Origin: Palsa-504 sp963787645
GTDB taxonomy: Bacteria > Actinomycetota > Actinomycetes > Streptosporangiales > Streptosporangiaceae
DNA: 64,000 bases
Assembly: GCA_963787645.1 (NCBI GenBank)
Contig: CAWBDS010000002.1
Location: forward strand, 1,364,001-1,428,000
Direction of reading: 5' to 3'
Of this stretch, positions 50,321-57,470 are shown in pieces. The position numbers and the translations under genes were made by a program. The stretch's first letter is position 1; each line of letters starts with the position of its first letter. Under the pieces are notes generated by a model. That model searched no databases and was not told where the DNA came from. It saw nothing but the letters and a program-made list of their open reading frames with translations.

Positions 50321-51796
50321 GTGACCGAACACGGCATATTGCCGGGCCTGTGGCCGATCCAAGGAGATGGGGTCCTGGCCAGGCAGGGGGATCTGGTCCT
50401 GCTGATCCACCCCGGAGGCGGGTCGTTCACGGATCGGTTGCTGGAACTGCTGGCCGACGCGGCCCGGACCGGGGCCAGCGGCCTTGATTTCACGGCCCGG
50501 ATCGCTGCCGAGTTCGACGCCGACGCGGCCGCCACTGACCGCGTGGAGGAGCTTGGTCCGGCGGTGGTCGCGTTCGGTCCCGCGGGCGGCGGAACTGCCG
50601 TCGCCGTCTACGGTCACGGATGGGCCGAGGTCACCACCGCCCACGGCACGCAGCGGCTGAGCGCCGGCGAGCCGCATGGCCGGCTGCGTGGCGTCCTGCC
50701 GTCCACGTTGATCAAGGTCCAGGCGGGCGTCCAGGACGTGGCCGGCCCCGCCGAGACCGACCCCTACCTGCGCTTGGCCGACGGTGTGGTGCGAGCGGTG
50801 GCCCTGCTGTACGCCCCCGCCGAAGTCGACGACGAGGCGTCCGGCCAGGCCCCGTCCGCCGCCGACCACGGCTTCGCCCCGGACGCGATCCCGGTCCCGG
50901 CCAGCCCGCCACCCGCTCCCGCACCGCTCGCTGAGCCGTCGCCGCCGCCCGCGCCCCCCGTGGCGGAGTCGGCCCCCGCGCCGGAACCGGTGCCCGACCA
51001 GGACCTGCAGGCCGCGTCCGAACCCTATCCGGACCAGTCCGAAGAGCCTGAACCTGAGTACCGCGCCACCCGGATCGAGTCGGCCATGCCCGTGCACCCC
51101 GCCTCGCCGCCGGTACCTGATCCGTACGCCGAGGCCCCGCCGCTGGCCGCCGACCCGTATGCGGCCCAGCCGCCGATGCCCGACCCCTATGGGGGATCGC
51201 CGGACGGCGCTCAGCAACGGGACTTCGTCTCGGTGCCGTTCGGGGCCGACCAGCCCGGCGCCGTGCCTCAGCGTGACCCGCTGCCGCTCGGTGCCGAACC
51301 CCCGGACGCCATGGGCGAGATGGCCGCCCCGATGGTCGATGGGGTTTACTGCCAGAACGGGCACTTCAATGATCCGGACGCGCCCAACTGCGCCGTGTGC
51401 GGCATGAGCATCGGCCAGGCGATGCGGCAGAAGGGCAATCGCCCGCCGCTGGGCGTGCTGGTCCTCGGCGACGGCTCGGTATGCCAGCTCGACATGGACT
51501 ACGTGATCGGCCGGGAGCCCACCCTGGACACCGAGGTGGCCGAAGGCCGGGCCCGCCCGCTGCGGCTCATGGACGCCTCCGGCGTGGTGTCCCGGATGCA
51601 TGCCCGCGTCGAGCTCGACGGCTGGCACGTCTTCATCACCGACCTCAACTCGGCGAACGGCACCCAGGTCCTGGTGCCCGGCGAGCGGAACCCCGTGTAC
51701 CTGCAGCCCGGGGTACGGACCCCGCTGCTGGCGGGCACCCAGATCCGTCTGGGGGGCGAGTACGGACTCCAGTACGACTCGCACCGTCAGCAGTAA
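50321..51796 (+). CDS. FHA protein with Pro-rich linker and zinc-ribbon-like motif
   Basis: The 491-residue protein has an N-terminal globular part of about 165 residues resembling the early part of PP2C-like proteins (LVLLIHPGGGSFTDRLLELL) and a long Pro/Ala-rich disordered linker (about 175-340). A CQNGH with CAVCG pair, zinc-ribbon-like, comes next, then a C-terminal FHA domain (YVIGREP, SRMHARVELDGWHVFITDLNSANGT). It should bind phospho-Thr and scaffold the phosphatase, protease and kinase. GTG 50321 has GGAGG five bases upstream. The 223-base gap before it shows no gene and probably holds a promoter. Confidence 0.82.
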   Translation: MTEHGILPGLWPIQGDGVLARQGDLVLLIHPGGGSFTDRLLELLADAARTGASGLDFTARIAAEFDADAAATDRVEELGPAVVAFGPAGGGTAVAVYGHGWAEVTTAHGTQRLSAGEPHGRLRGVLPSTLIKVQAGVQDVAGPAETDPYLRLADGVVRAVALLYAPAEVDDEASGQAPSAADHGFAPDAIPVPASPPPAPAPLAEPSPPPAPPVAESAPAPEPVPDQDLQAASEPYPDQSEEPEPEYRATRIESAMPVHPASPPVPDPYAEAPPLAADPYAAQPPMPDPYGGSPDGAQQRDFVSVPFGADQPGAVPQRDPLPLGAEPPDAMGEMAAPMVDGVYCQNGHFNDPDAPNCAVCGMSIGQAMRQKGNRPPLGVLVLGDGSVCQLDMDYVIGREPTLDTEVAEGRARPLRLMDASGVVSRMHARVELDGWHVFITDLNSANGTQVLVPGERNPVYLQPGVRTPLLAGTQIRLGGEYGLQYDSHRQQ

Positions 51797-51810
51797 GGGC
51801 CGCCACGACC

Positions 51811-52635
51811 ATGACCGACGAACGCGACGGTATCGCCGACTATAAGTTCGTCCGCCCGCTCGGCACGGGCAGCCACGGCGTGTTCTACCTGGCCCGCCCG
51901 CCTGAGCGGCTGGCGGTCCCGGCCGAGTTCGTAGCGGTCAAGGTGCTGTCCGGCGGCAGCAGCGAGGACGTATTCCGCTGGGCCCACCGCGAGCTCGCGG
52001 CCTTCGCGGCGGTCAGCTCGCCCTACCTGGTCACCCTGTACGACGCGGGCCAGCAGGGTGAGGAGGTCTACTACTCGATGGAGTACCTGCCGGACGGCTC
52101 GGTGGCCGCGCCCGCCGAGCCGCTCAGCCGGGCCACCGCCCTGCGGGCCCTGGCCCAGGCCTCCCGCGCCGCGCATGCCCTGCATGAAGCCGGCATCGCC
52201 CACCGCGACATCAAGCCGGGAAACGTGCTGCTCTGCCCGGGCGGGGCCAAGCTGGCCGACCTGGGTCTCAGCCACGTGATGCGGCCGGGCGCGACCGTGA
52301 CCAGGATGGGGCCGACGGGAGACATCAGCTACCTCGACCCGGGCCTGATCCGCGGCGACCGGCCGTCACGGGCCAGCGACGTGTTCTCCCTGGGTGCCAC
52401 GCTGCACTACGCCGTGGCCATGCGGGACCTGTACGGGCCGCTGCCCGCTGACGACCCGCTCCTGGCCGTACGCCGCGTCATCGCCCATCCGCCCGTCATC
52501 TCCGCCCGCGTAGACCCGGACGTCCGAGAGGTCATCGCCTGGGCCATCGCCGCCGATCCCGCCGAGCGGCCGGCCACGGCGCTGCTGTTCGCCGAGCGGA
52601 TCGAGGAGCTGGCCCTGGTCTCCGCGCCGGACTAG
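51811..52635 (+). CDS. soluble Ser/Thr protein kinase
   Basis: The 274-residue protein is a bare eukaryotic-like kinase domain. The glycine loop is LGTGSHGVFYLA, the ATP lysine Lys44 (VAVKVL), the catalytic loop AHRDIKPGNVLL (Asp133, Lys135, Asn138), and DLG (150-152) replaces DFG. The APE motif is altered to YLDPGLI, without the conserved Glu. Activation-loop Thr residues (TVTRMGPTG) are present. There is no membrane segment and no PASTA domain, unlike PknB. It follows the FHA gene by 14 bases and probably phosphorylates partners read by the two FHA proteins. Confidence 0.87.
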   Translation: MTDERDGIADYKFVRPLGTGSHGVFYLARPPERLAVPAEFVAVKVLSGGSSEDVFRWAHRELAAFAAVSSPYLVTLYDAGQQGEEVYYSMEYLPDGSVAAPAEPLSRATALRALAQASRAAHALHEAGIAHRDIKPGNVLLCPGGAKLADLGLSHVMRPGATVTRMGPTGDISYLDPGLIRGDRPSRASDVFSLGATLHYAVAMRDLYGPLPADDPLLAVRRVIAHPPVISARVDPDVREVIAWAIAADPAERPATALLFAERIEELALVSAPD

Positions 52636-52694
52636 CCGGCCGGTCGTGTCCCACTATCTGGTCCTGCTCGGGTAAGATCGTAACTGCCGATGAC

Positions 52695-52863
52695 ACCGGC
52701 CGGGAGAGATCCCGCGTTAGCGCGGGCCGCCGAAGGGGCAACATCCCCGGAACCTCTCAGGCACACGAACCGGGCGGGACAGGCAGCTCTGGAGCGGGCC
52801 GCATCCTGGCGGGGCCGCGACAGACGGGGAGCCAGCGACCGCGCTCGTCCGGGGAGGCTCTCC
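52695..52863 (+). promoter_or_regulatory. glycine riboswitch controlling gcvP
   Basis: A single glycine aptamer is visible. Its conserved pieces are CGGGAGAG (52701-52708), CCGCCGAAGGGGCAA (from 52728), CCTCTCAGGCA (from 52753) and GGGACAGG followed by CTCTGGAG (about 52775-52794). No second aptamer follows. In the expression platform GGGGAGCC (52826-52833) can pair over eight positions, one of them G-U, with GGCTCTCC (52856-52863). The latter abuts the ATG and covers half of the GGGGAGG ribosome-binding site (52851-52857). This suggests translational control of glycine decarboxylase by glycine. TAAGAT at 52673-52678 may be the -10 element. Confidence 0.9.
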
Positions 52864-55686
52864 ATGACAGATTTCGCCGCACGTCACATCGGGCCCGATC
52901 ATGCCGCCGAGCAGCACATGCTGGCCAGTCTCGGCTATGGCTCGCTCGACGAGCTCACCCGGGCCGCGCTGCCGGCGGACGCCGAGCCGGCCCAGCTCAC
53001 CCTGCCCGACCCGCTGACCGAGACCCAGGCGCTGGCCGCGCTGCGCCGGATGGCCGACCGGAACCAGGTGCTCACCTCGATGATCGGGCTGGGCTACTAC
53101 GACACGATCACGCCGGCCGTCATCCGCCGCAACGTGTTGGAGAACCCCGCCTGGTACACGGCGTACACGCCGTATCAGCCCGAGATTTCCCAGGGCCGGC
53201 TCGAGGCACTGCTGAACTTCCAGACCATGATCGCCGACCTCACCGCGCTGCCCTGGGCCGGCGCCTCGCTGCTCGACGAGGCCACCGCCGCGGTCGAGGC
53301 TATGACGCTGGCGCGGCGGGCCAAGCCCGGGCACGTGTTCCTGGCCGACGCCGACTGCCTGCCGCAGACCCTGGCCGTGCTGCGGACCCGGGCCGAACCG
53401 CTCGGCATCCACCTGGTCGTGGAGCCGGTGACCGCCGAGGCCATCGCTGCGCAGGACGGCCTGTTCGGCGTCCTGGTCCAGTTTCCCGGCGCCTCCGGCG
53501 TGGTCCGCGACATCGAACCGCTGATCGAGGCCGCCCACGCCCGCGGCGCGCTGGCCGTGGTGGCCGCTGACCTGCTCGCCCTGACCCTGCTCAAGCCGCC
53601 CGGTGAGCTGGGCGCGGACATCGCGGTGGGCTCCAGCCAGCGATTCGGCGTCCCGCTGTTCTTCGGCGGCCCGCACGCGGCTTACATCGCGGTCACCGAC
53701 CCGCTCAAGCGCCAGCTACCCGGCCGCCTGGTCGGGGTGTCCGTGGACGTCGATGGCCGGCCCGCCTACCGCCTCGCGCTGCAGGCCCGCGAGCAGCACA
53801 TCCGCCGCGAGAAGGCGACCAGCAACATCTGTACGGCCCAGGTCCTGCTGGCCGTGACCGCCGCCATGTACGCCGCTTATCACGGACCCGGCGGACTGGC
53901 CACCATCGCCCGGGGTACGCACCGTAGCGCCGCGATCCTGGCCGCCACACTGCGCTCCTTTGGTTGCCGAACGGACCGTGGTGACTTCTTCGACACCATC
54001 CGGATCCTGTTCCGGGGCGGACGCGACGAGGCGGTTCACGCTGTGGACCGGGCCCGGAACGCGGGCTACAACCTGTACCTGGCCCCCGATGGCGCGCTGC
54101 AGGTCAGCTGCGACGAGACGACCACCGATGAGCAGTTGCGGGCGGTCGTGGCCGCGATCTGCCAGGTTGAACACGCCGCCGACGTGACGTTGTCGCAGGC
54201 CGAACCGGACATCCTGCCCGCCGGACTGCGCCGCACCTCGGAATACCTCACCCATCCGGTGTTCAGCGCTCACCGCAGCGAGACCGCGATGCTGCGCTAC
54301 CTGCGGCGGCTGGCCGATTTTGACATCGCCCTTGACCGCTCGATGATCCCGCTCGGCTCATGCACGATGAAGCTGAACGCGGCGGCCGAGATGGAGCCGA
54401 TCAGCTGGACCGAGTTCGCCGGGATGCATCCGTTCGCCCCGGCCCCGCAGGCCGGCGGCTACCTGGAGCTGATCGAATCGCTCGAGGTCCGGCTGGCCCG
54501 CCTGACCGGCTACGACGCGGTATCGATCCAGCCGAACGCCGGATCCCAGGGTGAACTGGCCGGCCTGCTCGCGATCCGGGCCTATCACGCCTCGCGCGGC
54601 GAGCGGGACCGCAACGTGTGCCTGATCCCGGAGTCGGCGCATGGCACCAACGCGGCCAGCGCGGTGCTGGCCGGGCTGCGCGTCGCGGTGGTCAAGTGCG
54701 GCGCGGACGGCGCCATCGACCTGGGTGACCTGGAAGCCAAGCTGACCGCGCACGCCGGGCAGGTGGCCGCGATCATGCTGACCTACCCGTCCACCGCGGG
54801 CGTCTACGAGCAGAATGTGAGCGCGGTCTGCGCCGCGGTGCACGAAGCTGGCGGCCAGGTCTACATCGACGGCGCGAACCTCAACGCGCTGGTCGGAGTG
54901 GCCACGCTGCCGTCCTTCGGCGCCGACGTGTCCCACCTGAACCTGCACAAGACGTTCTGCATCCCGCACGGTGGCGGCGGCCCGGGCGTCGGCCCGGTGG
55001 CCGTGCGCGCCCACCTGGCCGACTTCCTGCCCGGCCGCGGCGACGTGGGCCCGGTCGCGGCCGCACCGTACGGCTCGGCGGGTATCTTGCCCATCTCCTG
55101 GGCCTACGTGGCGATGATGGGTGCGGCCGGCTTGCGCCGGGCCACGCAGGTCGCGGTGCTGTCCGCCAACTACATGGCCCGCCGGCTCGCCCCGCACTAC
55201 CCGGTGCTGTTCACCGGGCGCAACGGCCTGGTGGCCCACGAGTGCGTCATCGACCTGCGCCCGCTGACCCGCGACACCGGCGTCAGCGTCGACGATGTGG
55301 CCAAGCGGCTGATCGACTACGGGTTCCACGCGCCCACCATGTCGTTCCCGGTGGCCGGCACGCTCATGATCGAGCCCACCGAGAGCGAGAGCCTGGCCGA
55401 ACTCGACCGGTTCTGCGACGCGATGATCGCGATCCGGGCCGAGATCGAGCGGGTGGCCGACGGGGGGTACGACCCGCAGGACAACCCGCTGAAGAACGCC
55501 CCGCACACCGCGGAGATGCTCATCGCGGGGGAGTGGAAGCACCCCTACCAGCAGGAGGAGGCGGCCTACCCGGCGGGCGTGGACCGCCGGGCCAAGTACT
55601 GGCCGCCGGTCCGCCGGATCGACCAGGCCTACGGCGACCGGAACCTGATCTGCGCCTGTCCGCCGCCCGAGGCGTTCGAAAGCTGA
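52864..55686 (+). CDS. gcvP: glycine dehydrogenase (decarboxylating), P protein
   Basis: The 940-residue protein is the full-length, single-chain P protein of the glycine cleavage system. It uses PLP to decarboxylate glycine and passes the aminomethyl group to the lipoyl H protein. Both homologous halves are present. The N-terminal half has ARHIGPD and MIGLGYYDT; the C-terminal half has SCTMKLNAAAEM, NAGSQGELAGLLAIR, ESAHGTNAASA and LNLHKTFCIPHGGGGPG with PLP Lys696. ATG 52864 directly follows the riboswitch-linked GGGGAGG. The gcvT and gcvH genes are not in the window. Confidence 0.96.
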   Translation: MTDFAARHIGPDHAAEQHMLASLGYGSLDELTRAALPADAEPAQLTLPDPLTETQALAALRRMADRNQVLTSMIGLGYYDTITPAVIRRNVLENPAWYTAYTPYQPEISQGRLEALLNFQTMIADLTALPWAGASLLDEATAAVEAMTLARRAKPGHVFLADADCLPQTLAVLRTRAEPLGIHLVVEPVTAEAIAAQDGLFGVLVQFPGASGVVRDIEPLIEAAHARGALAVVAADLLALTLLKPPGELGADIAVGSSQRFGVPLFFGGPHAAYIAVTDPLKRQLPGRLVGVSVDVDGRPAYRLALQAREQHIRREKATSNICTAQVLLAVTAAMYAAYHGPGGLATIARGTHRSAAILAATLRSFGCRTDRGDFFDTIRILFRGGRDEAVHAVDRARNAGYNLYLAPDGALQVSCDETTTDEQLRAVVAAICQVEHAADVTLSQAEPDILPAGLRRTSEYLTHPVFSAHRSETAMLRYLRRLADFDIALDRSMIPLGSCTMKLNAAAEMEPISWTEFAGMHPFAPAPQAGGYLELIESLEVRLARLTGYDAVSIQPNAGSQGELAGLLAIRAYHASRGERDRNVCLIPESAHGTNAASAVLAGLRVAVVKCGADGAIDLGDLEAKLTAHAGQVAAIMLTYPSTAGVYEQNVSAVCAAVHEAGGQVYIDGANLNALVGVATLPSFGADVSHLNLHKTFCIPHGGGGPGVGPVAVRAHLADFLPGRGDVGPVAAAPYGSAGILPISWAYVAMMGAAGLRRATQVAVLSANYMARRLAPHYPVLFTGRNGLVAHECVIDLRPLTRDTGVSVDDVAKRLIDYGFHAPTMSFPVAGTLMIEPTESESLAELDRFCDAMIAIRAEIERVADGGYDPQDNPLKNAPHTAEMLIAGEWKHPYQQEEAAYPAGVDRRAKYWPPVRRIDQAYGDRNLICACPPPEAFES

Positions 55687-55694
55687 ACGCAAAC

Positions 55695-55725
55695 GCGCCC
55701 GCCCCGCGGGAGGCAGGGCGGGCGC
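55695..55725 (+). terminator. intrinsic-type terminator after gcvP
   Basis: GCGCCCGCCC (55695-55704) and GGGCGGGCGC (55716-55725) form a perfect 10-bp stem around an 11-base loop, beginning nine bases after the gcvP stop. There is no T-run, which is common for actinobacterial terminators. Confidence 0.75.
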
Positions 55726-55807
55726 GGTGGGTAACGGAGACCGGGCTGGCAGGAAGCGGCAGGGGAGGCAGCCGCGGTCGCCGCGGGGACTGGCTCGGGG
55801 AACAGGG

Positions 55808-56305
55808 CTACTGGCTGGCCACCGGGAAGGCGTCCAAGTCGGACAGGTGCGGGGGCAGGCTGAGGGTGACCACGCTCTCCTGCTCCTGCGGGTCGGTGCG
55901 GGCCACCACGGCTACGGTCATGACGTCACTGCGGTTAACCGGCAGGTGCGGGGTGCCCGGCGGGACGTACATGAAATCGCCGGTCTTGACCACGGAGCGC
56001 TGGCGCAGGCCCTCGCCGTGCCACACCTCGGTCTCCCCGCTGACCGTGTAGATGGCTGACTCGTGCCCGTCATGGACGTGGGGCACGCCACGGGTCCCGG
56101 GCGGGATCAACACCAGGTGCAGGCACAAGGCATGGGACCCGGCCGACCGGCTGCTCACGCCGGTGGCCAGGCTCATGCCCTGCTTTCCGTCGTAGCTTCC
56201 GCCCGCCCGGATGATGATGACCTCACCGGGAGCGTCGCCGGATATTTCAACAGGCATCGCGGGAGCGTGGAGCGCTCTCCGCCTGGCATCGGTTACTCTG
56301 AGCAT
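55808..56305 (-). CDS. cupin-domain protein
   Basis: The 165-residue single-domain cupin shows motif 1 GVPHVHDGHESAIYTVSGE, with the His-His-Glu metal ligands, and motif 2 GDFMYVPPGTPHLPVNRS with the last His. A role as a small-molecule dioxygenase, isomerase or sensor is possible and cannot be chosen from sequence. The ATG at 56305 has AGGA about 10 bases upstream; ATG 56257 is the alternative. It is convergent with gcvP and divergent from the SDR gene across an AT-rich 220-base regulatory region. Confidence 0.82.
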   Translation of the reverse strand: MLRVTDARRRALHAPAMPVEISGDAPGEVIIIRAGGSYDGKQGMSLATGVSSRSAGSHALCLHLVLIPPGTRGVPHVHDGHESAIYTVSGETEVWHGEGLRQRSVVKTGDFMYVPPGTPHLPVNRSDVMTVAVVARTDPQEQESVVTLSLPPHLSDLDAFPVASQ

Positions 56306-56458
56306 TTGATCATATCCTATCCGTGATGTCTCCTTAGGTCAGATTATGACTATCTGTATTCATATAGATACTCTCCGTAAAGAAACGGTATGCTGCCCTC
56401 GAAGTTAGCTCGACCTAACCAAAAAGTAAGCATTGCCTCGGGCATTCTCCGTAAGTTA

Positions 56459-56489
56459 GTGTCATTCACATTGTGAGTGTCATTTACAT
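56459..56489 (+). promoter_or_regulatory. direct-repeat operator upstream of the SDR-TetR operon
   Basis: GTGTCATTCACAT (56459-56471) is repeated as GTGTCATTTACAT (56477-56489), 18 bp apart, with one mismatch. Between them TCACA-T-TGTGA (56466-56476) forms an inverted repeat. The region is far richer in A and T than its surroundings and lies 37-67 bases before the SDR start. A likely target is the TetR protein encoded second in the operon. Confidence 0.6.
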
Positions 56490-56525
56490 AGGCGCTCAAC
56501 ACGGGGAACTGGAAGGGGCTCAGCC

Positions 56526-57470
56526 ATGCGGAACAGCCAGGACGGCAAGTGGACCGAGGCGGACGTACCAGATCAACGGGGGCGTACGGCCGTCATTACC
56601 GGCGCGAACACGGGCCTAGGCTTCGAGACGGCCAGGGTTCTCGCCGCGCGCGGTGCACGGGTCGTCCTGGCCTGCCGGGATCTGGGCCGGGCCAAGGAGG
56701 CGGCGGCCCGGATCCTCGGCGGCCAGTCCCAGCCGCCCGGAACGCCGCCCGCTGACGTGCCGGTGGTCCGGCTTGACCTGGCCTCGCTGGCCTCGGTCCG
56801 GGAGGCAGCCGAGGAGATTGGCTCGGCCTACGGGCCGATCGACCTGCTGATCAACAACGCGGGCGTGATGATGACGCCGTTGTGGCGCACCGCCGACGAC
56901 TTCGAGTTCCAGCTCGGGGTCAACCACCTCGGCCACTTCGCGCTGACCGGCCTGCTGCTGGGGCCGATGCTCGGCCGGGAAGGCTCTAGGGTGGTCACGG
57001 TAAGCAGCAATGCCCACAAGAGCGGGCGGATCAACTTCGATGACCTGCAATCGCAGCGGCGGTACCGGCGGCTGGCCGCGTACGGCCAGTCCAAGCTGGC
57101 CAACTTGATGTTCACCTACGAACTGCAGCGGCGCCTGGCCGCCGCCGGGTCCCGGACCGAGTCGATCGCCGCCCACCCGGGAAAGGCCCGGACCGAGCTC
57201 ATCAGATACCTTCCCGGCTGGGCGCGAGTCGAGGACCTGATCGTCGAGGAACCCCTCGGGCAGAGCGCCGCGATGGGGGCACTGACCACGCTGCGGGCCG
57301 CCGCCGACCCGGCGGCTCGCGGCGGCGAGTACTACGGGCCCAAGAGCCGGGGTGAGCTGCGGGGCTACCCGCGCCTGGTCACCGCGAGCGACCGGGCCCG
57401 CGACGTGGCGGCCCAGCAGCGCCTGTGGGGAGAATCCGAACGGCTCACTGGTGTCAGCTACCCCGTCTAA
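56526..57470 (+). CDS. short-chain dehydrogenase/reductase
   Basis: The 314-residue classical SDR of the retinol-dehydrogenase-like/WWOX-like group has the cofactor loop TGANTGLG, DLASLASVREAA with the Asp that binds adenine, NNAGVMM, the catalytic Ser in VTVSSNAHKSG and YGQSK with Tyr and Lys. Arg in ACRDLGR after the second strand suggests NADP(H). The substrate is unknown. ATG 56526 follows GGAAGGGG by eight to nine bases. Its 3' end overlaps the TetR gene by 20 bases. Confidence 0.87.
   Translation: MRNSQDGKWTEADVPDQRGRTAVITGANTGLGFETARVLAARGARVVLACRDLGRAKEAAARILGGQSQPPGTPPADVPVVRLDLASLASVREAAEEIGSAYGPIDLLINNAGVMMTPLWRTADDFEFQLGVNHLGHFALTGLLLGPMLGREGSRVVTVSSNAHKSGRINFDDLQSQRRYRRLAAYGQSKLANLMFTYELQRRLAAAGSRTESIAAHPGKARTELIRYLPGWARVEDLIVEEPLGQSAAMGALTTLRAAADPAARGGEYYGPKSRGELRGYPRLVTASDRARDVAAQQRLWGESERLTGVSYPV

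Noticed and set aside
52795..52850. A second glycine aptamer downstream of the first
   Set aside because: GACAGA-like and GGGGAG-like pieces occur, but the CCGAAGG core and CTCTCAGG segment are missing; the region is better explained as an expression platform.
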